A stretch of 64,000 nucleotides of DNA from an uncultured Flavobacteriales bacterium (GTDB taxonomy: Bacteria; Bacteroidota; Bacteroidia; Flavobacteriales_D; Sanyastnellaceae). The stretch spans positions 1 through 64,000 of the forward strand of contig CAJXHE010000001.1 in NCBI GenBank assembly GCA_913051865.1, written 5' to 3'. Below, piece after piece: positions 19,688 to 28,935 of the stretch; the stretch's first letter is position 1; each line of letters starts with the position of its first letter. The notes under the pieces were generated by a model that saw only the letters and a list, made by a program, of their open reading frames with translations, was not told where the DNA came from and did not search any database. The translations under genes and the position numbers were made by a program.

Positions 19688-20758
19688 ATGTCTAAATTCC
19701 ATAATCTTAGGGTCGTTGAAATAAGAAGAGAAACAGTTGATTCAGTTTCCTTGCTTCTGGAGTCCGTTTCCGGAGAAACTTTTCATTATAAAGCAGGGCA
19801 ATACCTCACGCTTCGCACCACCATTGATGGGGAAGATGTACGCAGAAGTTATTCTCTTTGTTCTGCACCTTACGAAGGCGTTTTGCGTGTTGCTGTCAAG
19901 GAAGTGCCCGACGGAAAATTTAGCACATATGCAAACCGTGTTCTTGCAGTAGGGGATGTTTTAGAGTCAATGCTCCCTGATGGGAGGTTTACTGCAGACA
20001 CCACTTCTAATGAGAATAATCATTTGGGGTTTGCGGCCGGTTCCGGGATTACACCCATCATCAGTATTATTAAAGAAACGCTAAATTCTTCAGCAGAATC
20101 ACGGTTTGCCCTTTTCTATGTCAATAAGGAAACAGCAAGCATTATTTTCAAAGATGAACTCGCTGATCTTAAAGATGTCTACCTTGAAAGACTTCAGATT
20201 TTCAATCTGCTCACCAGAGAGCCAGTAGAAATTGAGATGTTCGGAGGGCGACTTGATCGCGCGCGTTTCGACAGAATCTTCTCCGAAGTTGTTTCCCCCT
20301 CTTCATATGATGTGTCTTATCTGTGCGGTCCTGAAGAAATGATATTGGCTGGCAAGGACGCGCTTCTAAGTGCAGGTATGGATGAGTCGAAGATAAAATT
20401 TGAGCTGTTCACATCTTCGTCTCCTGCAAAAGAAAAGATTGCCCAAGTTCCTGACGCTTCGGCTTCTGGCGATCACGTTGATGTCGCTGTTGTTCTAGAC
20501 GGGGTGACAACGACTGTCAGCGTAAAGCGTTCAGGGAAATCTATTCTCGATGTTGCACTTGATGCTGGTCTCGATGCTCCGTTTTCTTGCCAAGGTGGCG
20601 TATGTTGCTCGTGTCGTTGTAAAATGACTTCTGGTCGTGCATCTATGGATCTCAACTATGCACTTGAGCCCGATGAGGTTGAGAATGGTTATGTTCTGTC
20701 TTGTCAAAGTCATCCAGTAGGGGACGGTCCATTTGTTATGGACTTCGATCAGCCATAA
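19688..20758 (+). CDS. paaE: Phenylacetyl-CoA epoxidase reductase subunit PaaE (FNR-like + 2Fe-2S ferredoxin)
   Basis: RRSYSLCSAP flavin motif, GSGITPIISIIKETL, SCQGGVCCSCRCKMTSG and C-terminal LSCQS iron-sulfur cysteines. Confidence 0.94.
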   Translation: MSKFHNLRVVEIRRETVDSVSLLLESVSGETFHYKAGQYLTLRTTIDGEDVRRSYSLCSAPYEGVLRVAVKEVPDGKFSTYANRVLAVGDVLESMLPDGRFTADTTSNENNHLGFAAGSGITPIISIIKETLNSSAESRFALFYVNKETASIIFKDELADLKDVYLERLQIFNLLTREPVEIEMFGGRLDRARFDRIFSEVVSPSSYDVSYLCGPEEMILAGKDALLSAGMDESKIKFELFTSSSPAKEKIAQVPDASASGDHVDVAVVLDGVTTTVSVKRSGKSILDVALDAGLDAPFSCQGGVCCSCRCKMTSGRASMDLNYALEPDEVENGYVLSCQSHPVGDGPFVMDFDQP

Positions 20759-20768
20759 ACCACTTGGT

Positions 20769-22664
20769 TCAGGCTCTTTCAGAGAGCTCCAGCCAGCGCA
20801 TTTCAGATGCGTCTAGTTCTTCTGTGATCTTGCCTAGCTTTTCGCCCAAACGTATAAGATCTTCGTGCGCGTTGCACGCTTCAAGTTCAGTTGCCAATAA
20901 ATCACGCTGTATTTCAAGCGCAGTGATTTTGGGCCCCAGGGTCTCATATTCAAACTTTTCTTTATAGGATAGCTTTTCAGTGTAATTTCCTTTTACATCT
21001 GATGAATGTTCTTTTGTTTTTTTTGATGTGGCTGTTGCTGCTGTTGCTGCGGCTTGAGACAACGCAATTTGTTCTTTTCTTGCGAGTCTATACTGGGTGT
21101 AGTTGCCAGGATAGTCTCTTACAGATGTCGCACCACCTTCGCCTATAGCCCAAACATGTTCTACGATCTTGTCCATGAAATACCGATCGTGAGACACCAC
21201 CAACAGGCAGCCCGTAAAATCAAGTAGGAACTCTTCGAGTACAGCAAGAGTGAAGATATCTAGGTCGTTTGTGGGCTCGTCGAGTATAAGGAAATTGGGA
21301 TTCTTCATCAACACACGAAGCAGGTGGAGACGTTTCTTTTCGCCTCCGCTTAACACCTTGATGTATTGGTAATGCATGTGCTTCGGGAAGAGGAAGCGTT
21401 CCAAGAGTTGTGCTGCGGTAAGTTTGCCTCCTCCTTTTAAAGGGATGTAATCAGCAATTTCCTTCACGGCATCAATGACTTTCCAATCTAAGCTGAAGTT
21501 GCCTCCGAGTTGATGATAGTGTCCGAACACAACGGTTTCGCCCACAGAGACCTTTCCCGAATCAGGCTTCTGTAATCCGAGGATCATGTTTAACAGGGTT
21601 GTCTTTCCCGATCCATTTGTACCTACAATTCCAATTCTCTCTCCTCTTTTGAAGTGGTGTGTTAGTCCATTAAATAGTGTGCGATCACCAAATGCACATG
21701 AAATTTTGTGTAATTCGACGACCTTTCCTCCAAGACGTTCAGGAATCACTGAGATGTGCATGGGGTCATTTTTCAATCGTACAGCCGCTTCTTTCTTGAT
21801 TTCATAAAAACGGTCGATCCTGCTTTTGCTCTTTCCTGTTCTGGCAGAAGGCGTGGAGCGCATCCAAGCCAACTCTCTTTTCATCGCTTTTTGGGCCCTG
21901 TCTTTTGCAGCTTGCGCATTTTCTCGATGTTCATCACGCTTTTCGAGATAGTAACTGAAGTTGCCTTTGTATGAATAGAGTTGGTTGTTCTCGATCTCTA
22001 AGATGCGGTCACAGACATTTTCGAGGAAATATCGATCGTGTGTGATCATAAAGATGGTCGCGTTGGTCGATTTAAGACGTTTTTCGAGCCATGCGATCAT
22101 TTCTAAATCAAGATGGTTTGTGGGCTCATCTAAGAAAATCAAATCCGGCGCTTCAAGGAGAACAGCGGCTAGCGCTGCGCGTCTTTTTTCTCCACCGCTT
22201 AAAGTGCCAACCTTCCGTGTGAGATCATGTAAGTTGAGTTGGCCTAAAACTTCTCGCGCTCTGGCTTCGTAGTTCCACGCTTGGGTTCGGTCCATCGCGT
22301 CACAAGCATCCTGAAATTTGACACCTTCAGCTCCCTTTGACAATTCGCGTTCGTAGTTCTTCATGGCTACGACCGCAGGATTGTCTCCTATATATAAGGT
22401 GTCGAGCAAGGTCGCTTCGGCATCCAAGTCTGCTTCTTGCTTCAAAAAGGACCATCTTACACCTCCTTCAAAAGCAATTCTCCCCTCATCTGCGGGTTCG
22501 ATATCACACAGAGCACGCATCAATGTGCTCTTGCCTGTTCCGTTTCTTGCAACCAATGCAACCCGGTGTCCCCGACCCAATCCAAAGGTTAAATTCTCAA
22601 AAAGCATGCGTTCGCCATACCTTTTGGACAACCCCTCTACTGATAAAACGTTCTGTTCTGCCAT
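20769..22664 (-). CDS. ABC-F family ATP-binding protein (Uup-like)
   Basis: Two ABC domains: LVARNGTGKSTLMRAL/LSGGEKRRAALAAVLLEAPDLIFLDEPTNHLD and GTNGSGKTTLLNMI/LSGGEKKRLHLLRVLMKNPNFLILDEPTNDLD, plus C-terminal coiled coil. Confidence 0.93.
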   Translation of the reverse strand: MAEQNVLSVEGLSKRYGERMLFENLTFGLGRGHRVALVARNGTGKSTLMRALCDIEPADEGRIAFEGGVRWSFLKQEADLDAEATLLDTLYIGDNPAVVAMKNYERELSKGAEGVKFQDACDAMDRTQAWNYEARAREVLGQLNLHDLTRKVGTLSGGEKRRAALAAVLLEAPDLIFLDEPTNHLDLEMIAWLEKRLKSTNATIFMITHDRYFLENVCDRILEIENNQLYSYKGNFSYYLEKRDEHRENAQAAKDRAQKAMKRELAWMRSTPSARTGKSKSRIDRFYEIKKEAAVRLKNDPMHISVIPERLGGKVVELHKISCAFGDRTLFNGLTHHFKRGERIGIVGTNGSGKTTLLNMILGLQKPDSGKVSVGETVVFGHYHQLGGNFSLDWKVIDAVKEIADYIPLKGGGKLTAAQLLERFLFPKHMHYQYIKVLSGGEKKRLHLLRVLMKNPNFLILDEPTNDLDIFTLAVLEEFLLDFTGCLLVVSHDRYFMDKIVEHVWAIGEGGATSVRDYPGNYTQYRLARKEQIALSQAAATAATATSKKTKEHSSDVKGNYTEKLSYKEKFEYETLGPKITALEIQRDLLATELEACNAHEDLIRLGEKLGKITEELDASEMRWLELSERA

Positions 22665-22826
22665 GTTCGCAAGGTAGTTCGCATATGTCGAGATACCTCT
22701 GTAAACCCCTAAAACATTGATTATACAGCCTGTGTTAACAATCTTACGTTCATATATATGGGGGGCGTGTATATTTGATGTGCTTTTACCATCGGATATT
22801 GGGCCAAACCTTAAAACATTGGTTCT

Positions 22827-23264
22827 ATGAAAAAATTATTTACATTATTTGCGTGTGCTTCTTTGGCATTTACGCTATCGGCTCAGGATTCTTCGCAACC
22901 TGCTGGCTCTTGGTATCTAGGGAGTGGTGATGCCACTTCAATGTTAAACATCTTCTCCTCAGGGGTAGACATGCACGCTACAGTTGGCTACGCTGTTGCT
23001 GATGATATCGTTTTGACTGCTAAATCTACATTCGGCGGAGAATTCGATGCCCTTGACCTCTCCGTTGGAGCGGCATACTTTATGGGAGATTACTATGTTG
23101 GTTTGGGTGTACACGATCCAATCAATGATCTCGACTTAAGTATTAATGCTGGTCGTTACATTGATTTTAAGGATGTGCTATACTTAACACCTCAACTCAA
23201 TATTGACGCGTTGTTAGGCGATCCAAATGTTTCTTTTACTATTGGTTTCGGAGCGCGCTTCTAA
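22827..23264 (+). CDS. Small secreted/outer-membrane beta-strand-rich protein of unknown function
   Basis: Signal MKKLFTLFACASLAFTLSAQ; alternating strand pattern; terminal ...VSFTIGFGARF. Confidence 0.65.
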   Translation: MKKLFTLFACASLAFTLSAQDSSQPAGSWYLGSGDATSMLNIFSSGVDMHATVGYAVADDIVLTAKSTFGGEFDALDLSVGAAYFMGDYYVGLGVHDPINDLDLSINAGRYIDFKDVLYLTPQLNIDALLGDPNVSFTIGFGARF

Positions 23265-23282
23265 GACATCTTTACTGATTTG

Positions 23283-23318
23283 AAAAAGGGCAGCCTTCGG
23301 GTTTGCCCTTTTTTTTGT
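23283..23318 (+). terminator. Rho-independent terminator
   Basis: AAAAAGGGCA...TGCCCTTTTTTTT hairpin with T tract just after the 22827 CDS. Confidence 0.88.
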
Positions 23319-23408
23319 GGTTATAAAATAAAAGACTGTAATTTGTATGTGAGATCTGCGAAAAAACCTCACCTTCACTTTCTCATATCAAGATAAAGAA
23401 TCATTTTA

Positions 23409-23906
23409 ATGCCCAATTTGTCAAAACGCACTTCTTCATTCAATTTTTTCACTTCTTTTTGGGGTGATTTGACACGTGATGAACTTCATGCGATTCTCCG
23501 TTTGAGAATAGATGTCTTCGTTGTGGAGCAAGATTGTCCATATTCAGAGTTGGATGGGAAAGATTTGAAGTCAATTCATGTCTATGCTTTTAAATCAGAC
23601 GATGATATGGCTTCCGGAGATGCTGCAGCTGCGACTGTTCGTATTTGCGCTCCGGGTTTGAGCTATTCTGAACCCAGTATAGGTAGAGTGGCTACAAGGT
23701 CCGATTGTAGAGGGGTAGGGCTTGGAATCGAGATTATGAATCGTGCGATTGCGGAATGTGACAAGCAATATCCAGGGTTGGGAATTCGCATTTCAGCACA
23801 ATGCTACCTTGAGAAATTTTACGCTGATTTGGGCTTTAAATCAACGGGGGAGACCTATCTCGAAGATGACATCCCCCATATTCAGATGTTTAGAGCGAGT
23901 CGCTAA
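23409..23906 (+). CDS. elaA: ElaA-like GNAT acetyltransferase
   Basis: LTRDELHAILRLRIDVFVVEQDCPYSELDGKD; IGRVATRSDCRGVGLGIEIMNRAI. Confidence 0.85.
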   Translation: MPNLSKRTSSFNFFTSFWGDLTRDELHAILRLRIDVFVVEQDCPYSELDGKDLKSIHVYAFKSDDDMASGDAAAATVRICAPGLSYSEPSIGRVATRSDCRGVGLGIEIMNRAIAECDKQYPGLGIRISAQCYLEKFYADLGFKSTGETYLEDDIPHIQMFRASR

Positions 23907-23909
23907 AGG

Positions 23910-25607
23910 TTAGGCGCGAAGCGAGTCCTGTTTGTTTTCAGCATTTAGAGTGCCTGGTCCAGCTAATACAGCTGCGCGGACGAATGAAATAAAGAGTGGG
24001 TGAGGTGCGAGAACAGTCGAGGCGTATTCCGGATGAAACTGAGTAGCGATGAAGTATTGGTGGGCGGGGATCTCAATGATTTCCACCAATTCACTCACTG
24101 GGTTGATTCCTGTTGCAATCATTCCTGCCTTCTCAAATTGCGCTCTGTATTCCTCGTTGAACTCATATCGATGACGGTGACGCTCTTCAATAGACGATGT
24201 GCCGTAGATCTCACGAACTTTTGAGCCTTCCATGAGGTCGCACGGGTAGGCGCCGAGGCGCATTGTTCCTCCCATGTCTGTAATTGATTTCTGCTCAGCC
24301 ATCAGATTAATGACAGGGTGAGGCGTGTACTCTTTGATTTCAGAAGAGTGTGCATCCGTGAGGTCGAGGACGTTTCTCGCATATTCAACCACTGCGCATT
24401 GCATTCCGAGGCAGATGCCGAAGAATGGAATGTCGTTTGTTCTTGCAAAATGAATGGATTCAAGTTTGCCGTCGATCCCACGAGATCCAAACCCAGGGGC
24501 GACAAGGATTCCATTTAAGTGTCCCAGTTTTTCTTGGACGTTTTTACGAGAGATTTGTTCGGAGTGAATCCAGTGAATGTCGACTCTGGTTTTGAGATTT
24601 GCGCCAGCATGTGAGAGCGCCTCAGCGATGCTTTTATAACTGTCTTTGAGCTCGACATACTTTCCTATCAGACCTATGTGAACGGTTTGGTCTGGGTTTT
24701 TAAAACGGTATAGGAAGTTTTTCCACTCCGTAAGATTGGGTTTATCTACCTTGCTAAGGTCTACATCTAATTTATTGAGAACCACTTCGTCAAGCCTCTC
24801 GTCTTGCATTAATAGTGGAACATCGTAAATGGTCTCTGCGTCGATGGATTCGATGACTGAGTCGTGACTTACGTTGCAGAATTGAGCCAGTTTTGTTCTT
24901 ATGGAAGGCGTGAGGTTGTGTTCCGTTCTACAGACGAGAATGTCGGGTTGAACACCCAGTTCAAGCAATTGCTTCACGGAGTGTTGCGTGGGCTTTGTTT
25001 TAAGTTCTCCAGCAGCTTTTAAGTAGGGTATAAGCGTTAAATGGATCACAAGTGTGTCCTTGGGATTTTGCCATTTCATTTGGCGTACTGCCTCAATATA
25101 TGGGAGTGATTCTATATCACCTACTGTTCCGCCGATCTCAGTAATGACAAAATCAAACTCACTCTGTGATCCAAGAATTTGAATTGAGCGCTTGATTTCA
25201 TCTGTAATGTGAGGTATAATTTGAACGGTTTTCCCCAAGTACTCACCTCTACGCTCTTTATTGATCACAGACTGATAGATGCGGCCTGTGGTAATGTTAT
25301 TTGCTTGGGTTGTACAGACGTTAAGGAACCGTTCATAGTGTCCCAAATCCAAATCTGTCTCAGCGCCGTCCACTGTGACATAACATTCTCCATGTTCATA
25401 TGGATTCAAAGTGCCTGGGTCAACGTTAATATATGGGTCGAGTTTCTGTATTGTCACACGGTAACCTCTCGCCTGAAGTAGCTTTGCCAAAGAGGCACTT
25501 ACAATGCCTTTTCCCAAACTGGAACTCACGCCTCCAGTCACAAAAATATAACGGCTATTGTGGCCATTAATGCTTGATTTACTGGACTCTAAAGGTGTGT
25601 TAGGCAT
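23910..25607 (-). CDS. pyrG: CTP synthase
   Basis: YIFVTGGVSSSLGKGIVSASLAKLLQARGYRVTIQKLDPYINVDPGTLNPYEHGECYVT; FFGICLGMQCAVVE; ATQFHPEY. Confidence 0.98.
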   Translation of the reverse strand: MPNTPLESSKSSINGHNSRYIFVTGGVSSSLGKGIVSASLAKLLQARGYRVTIQKLDPYINVDPGTLNPYEHGECYVTVDGAETDLDLGHYERFLNVCTTQANNITTGRIYQSVINKERRGEYLGKTVQIIPHITDEIKRSIQILGSQSEFDFVITEIGGTVGDIESLPYIEAVRQMKWQNPKDTLVIHLTLIPYLKAAGELKTKPTQHSVKQLLELGVQPDILVCRTEHNLTPSIRTKLAQFCNVSHDSVIESIDAETIYDVPLLMQDERLDEVVLNKLDVDLSKVDKPNLTEWKNFLYRFKNPDQTVHIGLIGKYVELKDSYKSIAEALSHAGANLKTRVDIHWIHSEQISRKNVQEKLGHLNGILVAPGFGSRGIDGKLESIHFARTNDIPFFGICLGMQCAVVEYARNVLDLTDAHSSEIKEYTPHPVINLMAEQKSITDMGGTMRLGAYPCDLMEGSKVREIYGTSSIEERHRHRYEFNEEYRAQFEKAGMIATGINPVSELVEIIEIPAHQYFIATQFHPEYASTVLAPHPLFISFVRAAVLAGPGTLNAENKQDSLRA

Positions 25608-25770
25608 GTTCCCGAATTCGAAGTATGAATACGGGGTTCAAAGGTAGAAGAAAGATTGTCTACAAATACCTATTGTTTAAAATTAGTTTAATTTTAATTC
25701 TAACGATTTTTTTTTGCTCTGTGAAAAGTGGGTCAGGCAATTGAATCAAATACTTAAGGTGTTCGAAAGC

Positions 25771-26859
25771 TTATTTAATATTTTCTGTAAGGGCGTCGAT
25801 AAACTTAAATCCAGAGAGAAATTCTCTTGCGACGATTCTAATGAGTGTGTATCCTGGTATGGCAAGGACCATTCCTGAGACTCCGCCCAAGAGGCCAGCC
25901 ATGCTTATGACGATGAAAATCTCGAGGGGGTGAGCCATCACTCTGTTTGAGAAGATAAAAGGCTGTGTGAAGAAGTTGTCGACGAGCTGGGCTACGCCGT
26001 AAATTATAGCGGTATAAAGGATTTGTAGCCCCCAACCAGACGGGTCTCCGGAATATGTTGTGGCGACAATGAGAAGGCCTAGCGCTGTTGACGCCAGGGG
26101 GCCTAGGTATGGAATCAGGTTGAAGATGCCCGCAATAAATCCCAACAAGAGTGCGTGTTCCGATCCGACAATGGCCAGTCCCGAACTGACCATGACGGTC
26201 ACGATTGTAACTTGAATAATCAGTCCGCTGAAGTATCTCGTGAGTAGGTATGATGATGATACCATTACATGCTCCATTTTTTCTACCTGAGAATTTGGCG
26301 TCAGCGTGACAATCATTTTGTGAAATAAGTTTCCGTCTTTAAGAAAGAAAAACGTCATAAACAGGATGGAGAAAATAGCGACAAAAGCACTTCCTAAAAA
26401 GCCAAATAAGCCGCTGAAGATGCTGCCGACTCCGTCAAGTCCGATGATGGATTGGATTTGGTTTGTAAGAAAACCCGTGGGGGTTTGGTCAGAAAGATTC
26501 AGTTTTGAGGAAAGTGCATCTGCGTGTGACATCCATTCATTCACAGTCGCTGTTATTTGTTGAGGGTCAAGAGAATTCAGAGCTCTGGCTTCAGAAGTGA
26601 CAAGGGGGCCAAACATTGCAATAACAAAACTCCCCAGTGTGATGAAGCACAAGAGTGCCAAGACTGCACCGACATAAGAAGGGAGGTTGTGTCCTTTTAT
26701 TTGCACTTTAGAAATAAGGTTAACGATAGGCCGGCCGGCAAAACTAAGAGCTACTGAAATGAGGAGGTAGCCGACGATTTCTCGAAAGAAATACAATGCG
26801 TAGAGTCCCAATAGGACGCCCAAGACTTGGAGGATAGTTCTCGTAGTTGAATTCTTCAT
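25771..26859 (-). CDS. AI-2E family transporter
   Basis: Multi-TM; GLAIVGSEHALLLGFIAGIFNLIPYLGPLASTALGLLI; VAQLVDNFFTQPFIFSNRVMAHPLEIFIVI. Confidence 0.9.
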   Translation of the reverse strand: MKNSTTRTILQVLGVLLGLYALYFFREIVGYLLISVALSFAGRPIVNLISKVQIKGHNLPSYVGAVLALLCFITLGSFVIAMFGPLVTSEARALNSLDPQQITATVNEWMSHADALSSKLNLSDQTPTGFLTNQIQSIIGLDGVGSIFSGLFGFLGSAFVAIFSILFMTFFFLKDGNLFHKMIVTLTPNSQVEKMEHVMVSSSYLLTRYFSGLIIQVTIVTVMVSSGLAIVGSEHALLLGFIAGIFNLIPYLGPLASTALGLLIVATTYSGDPSGWGLQILYTAIIYGVAQLVDNFFTQPFIFSNRVMAHPLEIFIVISMAGLLGGVSGMVLAIPGYTLIRIVAREFLSGFKFIDALTENIK

Positions 26860-26884
26860 TTTTACTTCATCTTATGAAAGCAAG

Positions 26885-27367
26885 TTAGGGTCTGTAGTCA
26901 CTCAGAACGTTCCCTGTACCGTCAAATACTTCATGCCAATCGTTGATAAGTAGCTCCATCTTCACGCAAGCACCTGGTGTCATTGTGATTTGTGAGCCTG
27001 ACAGTATGGTGATTAAGTCTGAAATGCCAGGGTTATGCCCTACAACAATGCAGGTGGTGATTTCAGAGGGGAGCTTTTCGATGTGCCTTAACCAAGTTCC
27101 TGGGGCTGCGAGGTATCCTTCTTCAATGTAGTTTGCTGAAATATTTAGGTTATGAAGCCCAGAGAGTAACAATTGAGTTGTTTCTGTAGTGCGTCTTGAA
27201 GGCGAGGAGAGGAGGGTGATTTTATCCGTTGCGAGTTCTCGTTCTTGTTCGGCAAGCTCGATGCCAAACCGTTTGATGTCAAGCCTTCCTTGTTCACTGA
27301 GTGGACGGTCAAAATCGGGGCTTCCTGGTGAGGATTCTCCATGACGAAAGATAAAAAGTTTAGGCAC
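26885..27367 (-). CDS. sixA: SixA-type histidine phosphatase family protein
   Basis: KLFIFRHGESSPGSPDFDRPLSEQGRLDIKRFG; TCIVVGHNPGISDLI. Confidence 0.87.
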   Translation of the reverse strand: MPKLFIFRHGESSPGSPDFDRPLSEQGRLDIKRFGIELAEQERELATDKITLLSSPSRRTTETTQLLLSGLHNLNISANYIEEGYLAAPGTWLRHIEKLPSEITTCIVVGHNPGISDLITILSGSQITMTPGACVKMELLINDWHEVFDGTGNVLSDYRP

Positions 27368-27422
27368 GGCTAAATATTTTAATAAGGATGGTGTAAATTT
27401 GCAGATACAAATTACTTATAAA

Positions 27423-28091
27423 GTGACTTCATTACCAACTACAAGTAACAGACAAGATTATCTCAAAGCAATATTGTCGATTGAGCTGAAAGGTGGCAAA
27501 GCAAGCACTTCGGCCATCGCAACTCGTTTAAGCACTCAGCCAGCATCAGTGACAGGGATGTTGAAGGTGCTTTCAGACCACAATCTTGTGTCTTATGTGC
27601 CCTATCAGGGCGCCGAACTTACGTCAACCGGTAAAGTCCAAGCCATTAACCTTGTCAGAAAACACAGGTTGTGGGAGACGTTTATGGTGGAGAAGTTGGG
27701 GTTCGGTTGGGAGGAGGTTCATGATGTTGCTGAACAGCTTGAGCACATTGATTCCCCCAAGCTTATTGAGAAACTAGATGCATTTTTAGGTCGTCCGCGC
27801 TTCGACCCCCATGGAGACCCTATTCCTGATGCGGACGGAAACATACTAGACAGAAGGTCTCTTGTTGAAGTCAGTGCGCTAAAGGTTGGAGAAAAGGCTT
27901 CTGTTCGTGGGGTTCTAGGGAGCAGCGATTCGTTTTTAAAACATTTGGACGATTTGGGAATCAAGCTCGGTCTTGAGTTTTCTGTAGAGAAAATATTTGA
28001 ATATGATGGGAGTTTTCAGGTGAAGGTCTTGAAGGAAGAAAAGGTTTGGTCTAAGAAGTTAGTGGAACAATTATTAGTTGAGAAAAAATGA
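27423..28091 (+). CDS. DtxR/MntR-family metal-dependent transcriptional regulator with FeoA-like C-terminal domain
   Basis: NRQDYLKAILSIELKGGKASTSAIATRLSTQPASVTGMLKVLSDHNLVSYVPYQGAELT; FDPHGDPIPDADG; GTG start preferred over upstream TTG at 27399. Confidence 0.92.
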   Translation: MTSLPTTSNRQDYLKAILSIELKGGKASTSAIATRLSTQPASVTGMLKVLSDHNLVSYVPYQGAELTSTGKVQAINLVRKHRLWETFMVEKLGFGWEEVHDVAEQLEHIDSPKLIEKLDAFLGRPRFDPHGDPIPDADGNILDRRSLVEVSALKVGEKASVRGVLGSSDSFLKHLDDLGIKLGLEFSVEKIFEYDGSFQVKVLKEEKVWSKKLVEQLLVEKK

Positions 28092-28915
28092 CATTTGATT
28101 CATTGATATTATGGCTTGAATCTATAGGTCCTATAAAGGCGGCTCTGGTCGCGACAACTTTCACATGGGCCTTAACTGCCGCAGGGGCATCGTTGGTTTT
28201 TTTCTTCAAATCAATGCACAGAAAATGGTTTGATGGTATGCTCGGATTTACGGGTGGGGTTATGGTGGCAGCGAGTTTCTGGTCACTTCTGGCGCCTTCT
28301 ATAGAGCTGTCGGGGGGTGAAGGGTTTGCGAAGGTTTTTCCCGCCGCAATCGGATTTGGGTTAGGGGCTCTTTTTATTTTCGGGTTGGATAAAATAACCC
28401 CTCACCTTCATATTAATTTCAACAAGGATGAAGCAGAGGGACCTAAAACAGATTGGCACAGTTCAACGCTTTTAATTCTTGCGATTACGCTTCATAACAT
28501 CCCAGAAGGACTTGCTGTGGGAGTGATTTTCGGAGGAGCTGCGATGGGGCTAGATGGTGCCACAACAGCCGGAGCTGTAGCCCTTGCGATCGGAATAGGA
28601 ATTCAGAACTTTCCCGAAGGACTCGCTGTCTCAATGCCGCTTCGCCGTCAAGGTGTGAGTCGCCGTAAGTCATTTATGTACGGACAACTTTCGGCTGTCG
28701 TAGAGCCTATTGCGGGCGTTATAGGTGCGTTGCTTGTCGTCCAAATGACACCCATCCTTCCTTATGCTCTTGCTTTTGCAGCCGGAGCAATGATTTTTGT
28801 CGTCATTGAAGAAGTGGTTCCCGAAACCCAGCGCGACAAGTATACAGACTTTGCGACGATGGGATTTATATTGGGCTTCATTGTCATGATGTCCCTTGAT
28901 GTAGGGCTGGGTTAA
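28088..28915 (+). CDS. ZIP family metal transporter
   Basis: ILAITLHNIPEGLAVGVIFGGA and GIGIQNFPEGLAVSMPLRRQG (HNxPEG metal motifs). Confidence 0.93.
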   Translation: MTFDSLILWLESIGPIKAALVATTFTWALTAAGASLVFFFKSMHRKWFDGMLGFTGGVMVAASFWSLLAPSIELSGGEGFAKVFPAAIGFGLGALFIFGLDKITPHLHINFNKDEAEGPKTDWHSSTLLILAITLHNIPEGLAVGVIFGGAAMGLDGATTAGAVALAIGIGIQNFPEGLAVSMPLRRQGVSRRKSFMYGQLSAVVEPIAGVIGALLVVQMTPILPYALAFAAGAMIFVVIEEVVPETQRDKYTDFATMGFILGFIVMMSLDVGLG

Positions 28916-28935
28916 GTGACGTGACGTGAAGGTTC

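Noticed and set aside
25639-25668. Full promoter for pyrG (TTTG-N16-TACCTTTG on the - strand)
   Set aside because: The -7 element is good but the 16-nt spacer is below the usual 17-23 range and the leader is about 30 nt; not confident enough to list as a feature.
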